Assembly: GCA_018902385.1 (NCBI GenBank)
Contig: JABSSW010000009.1
Location: 62,001 to 126,000, forward strand
Length of the DNA stretch: 64,000 nucleotides
Source: Physcia stellaris
Taxonomy: Eukaryota > Ascomycota > Lecanoromycetes > Caliciales > Physciaceae
Direction of reading: 5' to 3'
Position numbers and translations under genes: made by a program. The stretch's first letter is position 1, and each line of letters opens with the position of its first letter. Under the pieces are notes generated by a model. That model was not told where the DNA came from. It worked only from the letters and a program-made list of their open reading frames with translations, and did not search any database. This document shows positions 1 to 11,305 of the stretch, in pieces.

Positions 1-1
1 C

Positions 2-878
2 GGAGAAGTCCACCTTGACGTCCTAGTGTCGATTGGTACTGGAAAGCAGACCCGGGAAGACAAGTATCCCAATGCTTTCGAGATCGGAGGCCTAAAACAG
101 GTTTATCTATCCTTTATCAAAGCCTTGGACACAGAATCTGCCTGGGAAGATTTCAGGCGCAAGAGATCTTACAATAAATTTCGACATCACCGCCTCAATG
201 TGCCATTGCATGGAAGCTACGTTGGCCTTGACGACTGGAAGTCAATGAATTCACTAAATAAAATTGTTCAGGAGCACTTTCAACATTCCAGACACCAGAT
301 GAATGCAGTACAAGATATTGCAGCTCAGCTCATAGCAAGCCTCCTATTTTTTGAACCAATTCCTCCGGATACACATCTGCAGCCATTTGACCGCATGCAT
401 CGGATTCGTGGGCAGATCTGGTGTCGACTACCCAAAGGAAGTCATGCACTGATCTTACTAATCGACCGAATCTGCGCGTTTCGGTATTTGGAAGAAAACG
501 TAAAGTTTCCGAATCAGTGGGTCCCGGGTAAGTGTCTCGGAGCCTTCAAATTCGATTACACGAGTCTTTGTTGGAGATTGGCTGTTTACTCGCAAAACAT
601 ATAATACAACCCAACACCTACCTTACAATACAGATACTAACTCCAAATCATCAATAGTACCACTGATTGATGGATGGAAATCGAAAATCAGAACCCAAGG
701 CGAACACCTCGCGATCCCTATCACTATCAAAACCATGGATCAAAACTCACGCATTTACGTAGCTGTAACGTTGAAAGATGGAAAACGTGGATCTGGTCCT
801 GTTTTGGAGAGAACCTTTACGATCAGTGGGTTCCCCATCATATTTAAAGACCTCGAAGCCATTGTCACTGCGCAGTAA
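2..878 (+). CDS. Patatin-like phospholipase, C-terminal part (5' end outside window)
   Basis: Two exons are visible: 2-527, open at the window edge, and 658-878. The intron 528-657 has a GTAAGT donor, a TACTAAC branch and a TAG acceptor. The first residues, GEVHLDVLVSIGTGKQ, match the end of the patatin (iPLA2-like) catalytic domain of large fungal proteins, where a 'D/S-[VL]-G-TG' segment follows the catalytic Asp strand. After it come a helical stretch and a C-terminal beta domain ending near 'FTISGFPIIFKDLEAI', as in fungal patatin/FabD-type proteins. The family hydrolyses acyl esters of phospholipids; the GXSXG nucleophile and the N-terminus would lie upstream. The exon chain is sure; the family call is moderate because the diagnostic half is missing. 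Confidence 0.6.
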
Positions 879-1416
879 GGCGAACGATATACGACACGTC
901 CGATTGCTAGACCAGAATCAAATTACTCGTGCGAATATGACTATACCCCTTGAAAAAGTCTTTTCACAGTCTATCTCAAGCATTGCTAAGTCATACATGA
1001 GCAATGATTCAAACTTTGCCATTATCTCTAGTTGGATTACAGTTCGTTTATTCATGAGAATACAATTACGAATCGCGTTAAGTATATCAATTATAATAAA
1101 CAATTACATGTCTCTCTCGAAATAACGCATGATTAATTCTTATAATAGAATATATCCTTTTTTATTTTTCGAAGCATTGATTCATTGAATCAACTCAATC
1201 GTAAAGCAATCGACGTGAAAATCAATCCTTCGCTTCACAACCTAGTGACAAGTAAGAACGACGATAGGATTATACATCAGAGACCTGCAAATTGAGAGAT
1301 AAAGCTGAGAGAAGTGATTCCAATTCCGAGTCAGGTCTTTCCTCGAGCGACACTACTTCAAGCGGAGCTTAATGTGATGGCACTCAAGCTCCGCCATCCA
1401 ACGCTCTCGACACTGC
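879..1416. other. Intergenic, AT-rich, no gene seen
   Basis: This is the 3' flank of the phospholipase gene, locally AT-rich around 1,040-1,220. The open frames here lack splice support and protein-like composition. Confidence 0.5.
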
Positions 1417-1869
1417 ATGCGTTCTCGCTCAACTATCCATTGTTTCTTCAACGTCCGCAGCAGAAAGATCAGCTATCAATGCCATCCATTTCGCGGTCGA
1501 GTTCGTCAACTGCCAATAGAGGCCAGACCAATCCATTACTGCCATGGCTTCACGGTACGAAAACAGTTCTTTTCCTCACAGCCGCAAGCAGTCTCAACGC
1601 CTCGGGAAACCCCATCGCCGGAATTGGTGTCAACCTCTGAGCAAGTTCCACAGCCCGAACGCGTCCCGGCCTCTGAACGAGTCTCAGGACCCGAGGCGGT
1701 CTCACGAGCTGAGCGACTCTCAAACACGACCGTGCTCAAAAGAAACAACGAAGTAGCAGCTAGGGATCATGATGCTTCGGAGTCTGTTGACGTCGACGTA
1801 ACAAATCCATCTAATAGAGTCGCCTTCGTTGGAGGAATGAGTGTTGTGTCACGTGTCGTTTGTAGCTGA
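1417..1869 (+). CDS. Possible small protein with hexapeptide repeat (uncertain)
   Basis: A 150-codon open frame. Its first third is not protein-like, but its second half carries six copies of an E-x-V-x-x-x hexapeptide, followed by a charged C-terminus ending VVSRVVCS. The repeat is made by an 18-bp DNA unit, so it keeps frame. I see no domain, no signal peptide and no clear intron, and the true start could be an internal ATG. It could equally be a non-coding minisatellite that happens to be open. Confidence 0.25.
   Translation: MRSRSTIHCFFNVRSRKISYQCHPFRGRVRQLPIEARPIHYCHGFTVRKQFFSSQPQAVSTPRETPSPELVSTSEQVPQPERVPASERVSGPEAVSRAERLSNTTVLKRNNEVAARDHDASESVDVDVTNPSNRVAFVGGMSVVSRVVCS
1621..1728 (+). 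repeat. 18-bp minisatellite, six units
   Basis: Six head-to-tail 18-bp units begin at 1621, 1639, 1657, 1675, 1693 and 1711. Each starts GA(A/G) and most have GT at positions 8-9. They encode ELVSTS, EQVPQP, ERVPAS, ERVSGP, EAVSRA and ERLSNT. The units differ at several bases, so the array is old. Confidence 0.75.
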
Positions 1870-2142
1870 AGAGTTGTTAATACGATGGCGACCAGATGCT
1901 ACATTGGCAAACAATAATGTACCTTTTATGTATTTCTTCCAGTCAAATTGTAGATTTCAAAAGAAACATGGTTGCTACGTACTCTGTCCTGCTCGACATA
2001 AGTTATTTTGGAAAATTCCTTGATTAAAGAGAGTCTTTGATGGTAGGGTTCAGTTCACAGCTAAGCTCAGATTCATCTAGATTGGATTTTGTTACAATAG
2101 TGGATATATAAGAAATTGAATAAATATTAAACAACAGTTCAA

Positions 2143-2226
2143 GCCTTGCTGGCTCAATGGTAGAGCGCGTCACTAGTACTTCACCACGCTATGACGAGGT
2201 TCATGGTTCGATTCCATGGCAAGGCA
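2143..2226 (+). tRNA. tRNA-Thr(AGT) with a 12-nt intron
   Basis: A full cloverleaf: acceptor stem GCCTTGC (2143-2149) pairs with GCAAGGC (2219-2225), then discriminator A2226. The D stem is GCTC/GAGC. The anticodon stem is CGTCA (2168-2172) with TGACG (2192-2196). The T arm is CATGG-TTCGATT-CCATG (2202-2218) and contains the B box. The anticodon AGT is at 2175-2177; A34 would be read as inosine to decode ACY/ACA threonine codons. A 12-nt intron (2179-2190) follows position 37, the canonical place for tRNA introns. A T run at about 2232-2236 fits a Pol III terminator. Confidence 0.92.
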
Positions 2227-2647
2227 ATCTATTTTTCCAATTTTGTCCACCCTTTTTTGTCTTTTCACCTTATCCTCTGTTCATCCTCTTTGTATTAATT
2301 AGTAGGCGGAAATTTTTTTGGGACAGGGATATCAGAGCAGAAGATATAGACACCGAATCCCGGGTTTTTTACAGGACTCTCTTTCATTTCTACCTCGTGA
2401 CGAGGTGACGATATAAATTACAAATGCATGTCGCGCATGTCTATCCAATCATCTCTATACAATCGAGATACCGAGTACGCAAGTACAATAGTAGACCAAA
2501 ACAAAGACACCGCCCGACCCCGTTCAGCTGGGGATTGACAAGATCCACCTGCAACCCATACCAAAGATTCCGGAACGCACTCGCTAAATACCCAAAACAG
2601 ATGTCGCCCTTTGGTTGCAGTAAGGCCATTACCTCCTCTCACCAACT
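2227..2647. other. Intergenic between tRNA and MED15 3' end
   Basis: This holds the Pol III terminator T run just after the tRNA and the 3' flank of the minus-strand MED15 gene. I see no separate gene. Confidence 0.5.
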
Positions 2648-5600
2648 TCAACTCCACTTGGGCTCTATCTCTCCGAACCCATATACTCTTCCAAACTCCT
2701 CCGTGACGCCAGTCCCACCCCCCTCCAATTCTTTTTCCACCCTCGCCTTATCCCTACTAGCCCTCGCCCGTGCCTCTTCCTCCGTCTCGTTGAACAAAGC
2801 CTCCCAATCCATATCAGAAGGGTCCTGTACACCTGGTTCCACGTTCAAATCTAGCAATTCGAAATCATCCATTCCAGCTGTGAGATCGGGATCCATCCAA
2901 TCGATTGGAATCCAATTCTTCGAGAGACTGGGGTTCTGCGAAACGTCCATGCTGATCTTGACGGCATCGTGTTCGCTAACATCGCTGAGGCGCGGACTGG
3001 GGTTGGACGGGTCGGTGTTGTCGGAGCTGCTCTCAGGGGTAAGGTAATCTTGGATTTTGGTCCATGTTCGTGGGCCTTGAAGGGTGGAGAGGGGAGAGAA
3101 TGCTTCTTGTATAACATCTGGGCGGATGGAGGAAGCTGCCCAAGGGTCATCTGGGAGAATGACGTCTGGTAACACACTTGATGACGGAGCGGGCGTCTTA
3201 TGCGGTTGAGGGGTCTTTGATTTCGAGGCTGGGGAAGGACCAGTAGGCACACGGCTCATTGGTGTAGCGGATTCTTGCTTGACGCCCTGCGACGAGGCCG
3301 ATTGCTTCATCTTCGGAGCATCAGCAGGATCAACCTCTGCCTTTGGCTTCGCTTTTCCATTCTTGTCCAGATTCAAGGCAAGTTGCATCTGCTCAAGGGC
3401 GAACTTGAGAGGATCGTCAATACTAGGCTCCTTCGTTTCATGTTCCACCATGTGCTTGTCCAGGTCGATCTGGGTCGTAAAGCCTCTGCTTTCCGAACAG
3501 TTTGGCACTGGACAACGTAGCATGACGGGAGCGGGTGTTTTCTGAAGTTCTGGAGATTTTGTAATGAGAGGTGAAGCGGCAGGAATAGGAGTGCCCTGGA
3601 TGTGAGCCGGGGTATTTTCGGCACTGGTGTTGTGTTTGATTTTCTTTAATGCAGGAAGCTGAAGTTTGTCTTGGGTGAGTGGGTTCGGTCCATCACACAC
3701 AGCTGCCACACCCTGTGGCGAGTAGGGACCCCAAGGATTACGTGGTTGAGCCGAGGTGGGAGCAGGAGGCGCACGATTGTTCTCCTTCTTCATATTGTTT
3801 TGGTGCTGGAGCTTCATATTGTTTTGATGCTGTTGAAGATTGGCAGCACTCAAAGCAAGAGTGCTTTCCTTCGCCTGTTCCGCAACTTTCTGCGTCAAGG
3901 CCTTCTGCCGATTCATTCTATCCATCGTCGTATTGAAATACCCGTGCAATGTGGTTATATTGCTCTCCAGCTCCTCAAGGCCGATGGTAAAATGTTCAAC
4001 AGGACTTGCCAATTTCACTTGTTCGTTTCTGTACTGCTGTGCAAGTGTCAAATACTAAGTCACGTCAGCATTAGTATTCCGAGAAGACCGAATTAATTAC
4101 TTACCACTCGGGAAAGATTTCTGAGTCCATTCTCGTCGTTGAAAACCTTATAAAAAACAGACAGGAAAGGCCCCATTCGAGTAATCAGCTCTCGAGCAGA
4201 CGCCAGTTTCTCCAACATCTTTCTTCTAGTATCTGCATCCATGGGTACAGGTTGACGCTGAGGAGTAGCTTGTCGGACTTCATTAAGAATCGACTTGTAC
4301 CGTTCCTCCGACTTGATCATCTCAGCGGTCTTTGGCTGAGTCTGTGTCGGTGCTTGCGGTGGCGGTGCATTCGACTTCTCACGCTGCATAACCTGGCTCT
4401 GACTCTTCTGAGCTTCAGTCGATTTCTGGGGGATTTGGCCCATGTTCGCCGCGGGCGCTTTTGGCGGCGGCTTTGTCTGAGGCCGTTGCTGATTGACATT
4501 TGGATTAGGTACCTCAAAGACATCATCACTGCTTGGGCGCTTGATGCCTTTCTGCATAGCAGTGGTTTGTGCCGGCATTTGTGGTGTCGCTGTCGGCTGA
4601 GATTTGGCTTGGGCATTCACCATCGGTGTCTGCTGCGGTTGAGGTCGTTGCGCTGGCGGAGCTGGCTGCTGCGGTTGCCCCATCTCTATCCCCATATTCT
4701 GACCTGGATTCTGCGCTGCCTGTCGTCGCTGCAGCATATGTTGTTGTAGCTGTTCCTGCCTGCGTCTCATGATTTCCTGAGTTCTGTGTTTCATGACCAT
4801 GCCTTGAATAATGTCGTCCGTTAGGGAAGCAAGCTGAGGATGCTTCTCTCGAAGGTTATTGATTTCCTGTGGCGTTGGCTGTGGGATATGCAGATTTTGG
4901 AGATTGGCTTGAGGTTGGTTCGGTCTGGGCGTCATTTGTGCAGGTGGCGCTGCATTTCGCACTTCCTGGGGTGCTAATCCTTTCTTAGGCTGTAAACTCT
5001 GGTAGTGAAGTCCCTGAAGCCCTCGGAGCTTTTGCTCGCTCCCAAGAGGTAAGGTGTTTGCATTCATCTTAACCCATTGCTTGAGTTGGCCCCAAGTCTT
5101 GATGCCAGGAGGCAGTTGGGACAAAGCATTCCCCGTATTGAGTATACCTGTCGGATAATGATGCATATCCATCTGCTGCTCTTGCTCAGTCGTGAGTGAA
5201 TTGTTAGCAGCTCTTGCAGCTCGCTGTATGCCATTCCATTGCGGTTGATTTTGGGTTTGTTGCGATTGAGCTTGGCCATTGACTGGCTGCTGTGGCGCAA
5301 CATTTTGCTGCGTGAGTCGCGGTGTTGGTTGAGCGTTTTGGACGGCTTGAGCCTTTACAGGCATGGGCTGTCCTGGCTGACTTCTCTGCGCTTGCATCTG
5401 TACACCCTGTCCATTTGGCTGCCGTTGCCTCTGCGTCGCCTGCACCTTCATCAAAAAAGCCTTTTGTTCAGCTTCTGGCATCTGTTGCACTACTTGTTGG
5501 AATTGCTGCTGTGTCATACCATTGGGTAAACGTGGGGCACCGTTCTGCAAGAACTGTTGAGCATTCACCGGATTTTGTTGTCCCATTTGAGGAGCATTCT

Positions 5601-7085
5601 GCGGAGGTTGCCCATTTGACTGTGCAGCCTGAGGCCCAAAAGCTCTATTTAGATTTGGCATATTGGCATTCTGCTGTGGTGTGCGAGCGACGTTGTTGAG
5701 TCCGCCTGTCTGGCCCTGCAACACATTCGGAGGAACCCCATTCATACCGTTGGCGAACAAATTTGCCGGTTGCGGAGGTTGACCGCTCTGCTGATTCCAC
5801 ATCTGTGGAGGCTGCTGTGGTATTTGCGGAGTTTGTGCTGGTCGGGTCATAGCATTTTGTGGAGTTGCTTGCGGTGCACCTCCCACAGCCCTTTGCTGTG
5901 GGTTGATCGGCTGGCTCGCCGGAACCACGACTTGGCCATTTTCCTGGGACCTTAGTGCACTCAGTCGCATCTGATCGACACTTCCCATGAATGAAGAATC
6001 AAATGACTGCGGTGCAGATACGGGTGTGGGCTGTTGATTCGGTGCACGAGTCAAATCTTGTGAGATGGGTCGATTCTGCTGAGGAACAGAGACGCTCTGG
6101 GGCCCCGTCATTAGTTGACCAGCTCTCTGGGCTTTTCTCACTTCTTCGAACCATTTAAGTGCTTGTTGTTGGAAGTGAGACCGCATGAGTTGGGGTAGTG
6201 GTGCATTTGGGTTGTTTTGCTGCAAAATAGCGCTAAGCTTGTTCATGTGATCTGGATTCCTACTGGCGGTCGAGTATAGTTCTTGGATCTTACGCTGGAT
6301 TTCCTGCTGCTCCTGTGGAGTATACTTCAATTGCTGCTGCGTTGGCATCGGCTGTTGCGGCATGTTCGGTGGCATGCCCTGCATCCGCGCCTGTGGATTA
6401 ACCATCTGCATTTGTGCTTGAGGCTGCATCGCCATGCCTTGAGCCTGGTTTTGTTGCTGTTGCAAGAGTCTTTGCTGCATTTGTTGCTGTTGCTGCTGTA
6501 ACTGTTGCTGATTCATATTTGGCATTCCTTGCATCTGCATTTGTTGCTGAGCGGCGTTCATCTGAGGAGGCTGCCCATTCTGGAATTGCTGTTGCATCTT
6601 TGATGCCTGCTGGGCTCGAGTTTTGGCAATATCTTCCATCTTGGATCTGCACCTTTGGTCGTATTGATTCTTTCCAGTCGGTTAGCTATATCGGAGAGGG
6701 ACGGAGGACACAATAGCATACCCTGTCGGGAGAATCTTGAAATGTCTTTTGTTCGAATTGGATTGCGACCTGGATGGCATTATCGATACTCAAGTCGTTT
6801 TTAATGAGTCGCACCTGAGAAAAGCTGCGAACAGTCAGACATGATGGTGGGGCAGAATTGTGGGACATGGTACATTTGGAAAACATTGTTTGCTCTTTGC
6901 TGAATAGGTAGCGTGGTCTGCCAACCTTGAGTCGGAAAATGCTGTTGGTTTAGCTGAATCAACTGAAATATTCGTGCTTGAGCTGCTTGTGCTTGATTCG
7001 CGGGCCGCTGTGGTCCGCCCTGCTGGGGCACGCCTTGAGGCCCGATGGGCTGCATGCCCATGTTTGAGAAATGGGCCGGATTCAT
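2648..7085 (-). CDS. MED15: Mediator complex subunit 15 (KIX domain, Gln-rich)
   Basis: Four exons on the minus strand: 7085-6874, 6824-6722, 6669-4105 and 4054-2648. The introns are 49, 52 and 50 bp, and the chain encodes about 1,428 residues in one frame. Med15 (Gal11) is the tail-module Mediator subunit that transcription activators contact. The first 110 residues form the KIX-like fold typical of fungal Med15: 'GWQTTLPIQQRANNVFQ' early, then 'AIQVAIQFEQKTFQDSPDR' and a basic helix 'RCRSKMEDIAKTRAQQ'. A long Gln/Pro/Asn-rich region follows, with a pure polyQ stretch coded around 6,430-6,560. Near the C-terminus a C-x4-C-x14-H-x3-H motif (CPVPNC...HMVEH) could bind zinc. An acidic tail ends EPKWS. 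Identity is strong; exact junctions are inferred from frame and consensus. Confidence 0.9.
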
Positions 7086-8972
7086 TGCAGCGCGTGACGG
7101 GCTGTTCCTTTCAGAAACAGCGTGATGTATCCCAAGTCACCCTATGTTCCGGGCATGGTTTATTCCAACTAGATAGCCCCTCCCCGCCCTTAGTCGAGTA
7201 TCGGTGGAGTGACGAGAGAGATGGAGGATCAAAAGGATTTGTCGGCGAGTGCTGGACGCTGTAGAGTGGAGGATGCAGAGCGAGTAGACGGTATGGAAAT
7301 TGGTTGAACTGTGGGTGAGTCAAGGTGAAGCATTCGAGATAGGATTCTGGTAGGTGGAATAAGACCGCAACAAGGGTGGGATCACTGTTAACTCAACGAC
7401 TGTTAGCAAGTGCAAAGTCTCTGAGTGCGAGTGCTTGGGGAAGGAACGTCGAGTTACAGGGGTGGGATGGTGAACAGGTGAAGAAGATGGTCAGGGCGAT
7501 ATGGCAGCCTTGCTTACGGAGGCAGAAATGGGGCGTGACAGCTAAGCAGTGCCCAGTGTCGATATAGCGAATCAAGCTCTGTTCATGATCTTTGCAAAGT
7601 CCCCAGGCCAATGTGACTTGGAAGCGGAGGATGAAGTGCCCGTTTCGTGAGACAATCTGAACTTGAGATGATTGTGTGACTGGCCGGCTAGCGGCTGACA
7701 GGTCCCAGTGCTGGGGGATTGGAGAAAGACGTAGGGTGGTATGTTGAGATTTGGCTGGAGCTGAAAGGCACAAAGAAGCGGGTAGCTCGCGGATGAGCAG
7801 GCGATGGACAGATTCGTGAGCGACGAGGAAGAATAAAGACCGACACTCGATTCACCAACTGTACTCGTACAGGAACAACAGAGCGAAGAAGAGGGAGAGC
7901 GGAGGTGGAACACAAGAGTGGGCGAGGGTGTGTGCTGGACATGGGGATCGAGTGGTGGTCTTGGACTCTTGGACTCTTTTCGTCTCACACGTTTCCATTG
8001 GGAATTGATTGGCGCAACACCGGGGCTGCTAAATGCTGCTAGGCCCTTCATCTATCCCTCAAACAGCCAAGTGCCCCCTGTTAAACGCTGCGCAAATCCC
8101 TCCACGTCCGCCGACGGTGCATCAACTTGTCCCAACCAGGCCGTCGCTCTCCCGTCAGGCATGAAGGTATATGTGACATGTCGTGCACTGCCGGCTTCCT
8201 ACATCCATTCATTCCATCTCGTGAAAGCGCAATTACGACCAGAAACGTTGGTGAAATCATCGAGGGGAAGCATCTCGTGAATCATGTCCAGATCTTCTAT
8301 GACCATGCGAGCATCAAAGTCTTGCCTGCTTGGCTTGACCCGGGGAACGCCATGGTGACAGCGGAGTTGGGTCGTGTTCTAAGAATGGACAAGAGTCCAC
8401 AAGAGGCCAAGCCACACGCTCTCACCGAGACCTTGCGAGCCCGTAGTCAGGTTGCACTCGGATCATAATTGGAAGTCTGTTATTGCTCGCTACTAGTACA
8501 TTCAGTAGGTTTGGTTCCTCGTATGTAGAATGCCCCTTGACACCAATTATACCTCTCTATGTCTTGCATTGATATTCTTTGAACCTCAATCGTGAATTCA
8601 CGCATTGCCGACTTTGGGGATTCAATGCCAAGGCTCCCGAGGGTTGCCCTGCAGATCACCCGCGTTCGCGTACTTTAGCCATCGTTTACAAAAGCGCGCT
8701 TTCAATCCTCAGTCATCCTCTCGAGTCTCCACGACCTCGAGTCTGATCCTGCAGCATCCTCGTACTGGCAGAGAACCGTGGCTGTTACAGCCATTCATGG
8801 GCAACTACCTAACACTATAGCGGGCCAAGCGCGCCTTCATCCTCCCTGCAATACACTCAGCACAAGACCATGAAGTAAATACGTCTACCTTCTCGTACTC
8901 GTACCCTCATCCGGTCAATACTGTAGCTTTGCGGGTTAAGCGACCGTGGAGGCCAAGGTCTTTATCTAGGCC
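7086..8972. other. Intergenic between divergent MED15 and coiled-coil gene
   Basis: About 1.9 kb with upstream sequence for MED15 (-) and the gene at 8,973 (+). Several 90-160 codon frames exist on both strands, but none has a recognisable domain, a supported intron chain or a convincing start. The frame at 8,127-8,468 looks the most protein-like and remains unproven. Confidence 0.4.
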
Positions 8973-9467
8973 ATGGAGGACCAGGCAATGGATACTTTCA
9001 TGGATACCTCAACTACTCCTCCGCCCGCTCCTGCTCCTGCTCCGGACTCCACCTCACAGCCCCTGGCAAGCGAAGAGCAGCCTCCAGCAACGATTCCCGA
9101 AACTACATCCGTTCCATCCCAAGCCCAGCCCAACCCCCGGCCAGCGGAAAGACCATACACAAAGCGTCTGCTCCCCGATTCCCTATCTTCGCCGTATCCG
9201 CATGGCCTCATCACCGGTGAAGCACGTACAGAGGAACAACAAGCTGCTCTCGATGTACGGAAATCCGAGATCCTGTCTACTATGACCAACGATCAGATTG
9301 AGCTAAGATATCAAGCGACGGCTAAAAAGGTGCAAGATCTGCTTCAGGAGATCAAGGCCGGCAATGAGAAGATTGAAAAAGAAGTGGAAAACGCGAAGAA
9401 GACTAGGGAGATGGAGCGCCGTGCTTGGCTTGGGATGAAGAAAGCCGCGGCTGACGGCGAAATCTGA
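8973..9467 (+). CDS. Small coiled-coil protein, unknown function
   Basis: A single-exon frame of 164 residues starting in a good fungal context (ggccATGG). Residues 1-55 are Pro/Thr/Ala-rich and probably disordered. Then comes 'RPYTKRLLPDSLSSPYPHG', followed from about residue 85 by a charged helix (RYQATAKKVQDLLQEIKAGN and on) that should form a coiled coil to about residue 155. I see no signal peptide or membrane segment. It converges on TAD1 with 133 bp between stop codons. I do not recognise the family; the composition and clean start make it a likely real gene. Confidence 0.65.
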   Translation: MEDQAMDTFMDTSTTPPPAPAPAPDSTSQPLASEEQPPATIPETTSVPSQAQPNPRPAERPYTKRLLPDSLSSPYPHGLITGEARTEEQQAALDVRKSEILSTMTNDQIELRYQATAKKVQDLLQEIKAGNEKIEKEVENAKKTREMERRAWLGMKKAAADGEI

Positions 9468-9600
9468 GGAGCAGTGCCTACAGAGACAATAATCACCCCT
9501 GATGGATGGGATGTTCTGAACAGAGTGGGTTCCAGTTGAGGGAGAAGAAGCAGGAAGCTCAAAACGCCAGCCATGTGTTTCGAACTTTGTACTGTCAGGC

Positions 9601-10922
9601 TCAGGAACTCAGCCCGGTGCTATTTCGCGGTACTCCATTCTTGATCCAGCCTTTGAGTGCATTGCTCCGAACGTCATCTTTCACCTTTTCCCGATCAGAT
9701 ACCGATTGTGAGTGGTCTCTAAATGCTACGTATCCAGATCGCACTTGCTGATCTGCAAGTTGGTTGGAGACTTCACTAGCGAGTTGCGACATCTTGAATT
9801 GAGAAATAGCGCTGGCGCCTCTAGCGTCGTCCTGCTTCCAGCCTTGGATGACACCGTTTACAAGAGTCTCACCCAAGTGATAGTTCCAGACCGCCGAGAT
9901 ATTGGATCCCCTTGGAGAGTCCGGATTGGCAGGTACGAGCCGTCGTGAGAATTGAAATTCGAGCTCGGTGGTTTGCACGGTAAAGGGCTGGTACCCATAG
10001 GCCCCCTTCCAGAGCTTACCATTCAAGGCCTTCATTCGGCCACTTGGTCCAAAAGCTCTTTGACAAGCTACTTCTCTGTACTGGGACGATGGCAGAATTA
10101 ATTTCGTGAGATATGCATTGGCAGGATTGACGAGATGGCAAGTGTATCTGCTGAGTAAGGAAGTACACTGCTTCAAGGCGAGTTTGTCCGAACATGATTT
10201 GGAAAGCGTAGGCGGGCTATCACCTCTGGCTTGACATGATCAATCAACAATGGCAAACTAGCTCAGGTCGGCTTCGTTACCTGGTTTACGCCGAACTACC
10301 CCAAGTTCTGAGAAATTCCCCCGGCCCAGCATGACGGATGGCTGTCCACCTTCAACGACCTTGACTGGCCAAGGCGAGGCATCCTCTTGCGCTTCAATGA
10401 TGAGCTCCATACTGGCGTCTCCACATGGTGCTTCCGAGCAATACATGTGGATTCGGACGTCGTCACGGATCGCGAATGGCTGCTCATGGCCATCACCCTT
10501 GTGGGGGGATATCCGCCATTGAAGAATCTTCGAACGGTACTCAGGGGACCTCAATAAATGAGCGCATTCTTGAAGAAGGAGGTAATTGAACGACCTTAAT
10601 GCCAAGATCTCGGCATGCCAGTCATGAAGGATGTATCCAGAGGCTTCTGAGATTTTCGCTGCTGGAAGACATTTCATGCCAGTGCTAGCGAGATAATGAG
10701 TACATCCAGGAGGTGGAAGTGGTCTTTTGGTAAGGAGCCTCACCCTAGAGATACGCACTCAAGGTCCACAGAATCACGATAAGAAAGCACTATTCCACTC
10801 AGTGGGACCCAACTTTGCAAACCATTTGTCTGCATAGGCTTGCTTTTTGAGGGCAGAGCATTAAACGCTTTGAACACGGCATTAACCAGACCATTTTCCA
10901 AACTTGAAGTAGCTACCGACAT
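9601..10922 (-). CDS. TAD1: tRNA-specific adenosine deaminase (ADAT1/Tad1)
   Basis: Three exons: 10922-10744, 10684-10281 and 10223-9601, with introns of 59 and 57 bp, giving 401 residues, close to yeast Tad1 (400). Tad1 deaminates A37 of eukaryotic tRNA-Ala to inosine. Its signatures are 'VSLGTGMKCLP' (across the first splice), 'DWHAEILALRS' with zinc-ligand His83 and catalytic Glu85, 'CSEAPCGDASME' with Cys147, and 'LSKSCSDKLAL' with Cys205, the third zinc ligand. All catalytic residues are present. The start at 10,922 was chosen because it gives the normal N-terminus ('AVFKAFNALPSKSKP'). It lies head-to-head with the NT-C2 gene. Confidence 0.92.
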
Positions 10923-11305
10923 CGACCTCAGCTCCGTCCCCACGCACTCTTGTATTTGATTTGAGAAAAAGAACTTGAGAGTTATGCCCTGAGTACTTAT
11001 GCAGTAGGTACCTAGTTCAAGTGGCGCATAAAGTAGTCCAAGGCCGTCGCCGACCACACAAGGGTTGGACCCTGAGAATTACATAAGCTCAAGGCTCTTT
11101 GGCCGGAATCAATTCCGTGTATTTTCACATGCTTTTCGAGAAATAACATTTAGCTTGAGGCCTGACCCTAACGGATTCAGGTCCCGAGCAATCCGCAATA
11201 GTACATACTTAGGGCTAAGTACCGTACCGACCAGCTCTCAATGCCCGCTCCTTCTCATGCTGAAGGAATGTTCAAGGGGTCTTGGGTCGAAGCCCGTGAG
11301 TCACG
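10923..11305. promoter_or_regulatory. Shared upstream region of TAD1 and the NT-C2 gene
   Basis: A 383-bp gap between two divergent start codons, so it must hold promoters for both genes. I see no clear TATA box. Confidence 0.5.

Noticed and set aside
8127-8468. Possible 113-residue gene upstream of the coiled-coil protein
   Set aside because: No domain, no intron support, a poor start and only moderately protein-like composition; left as unproven.
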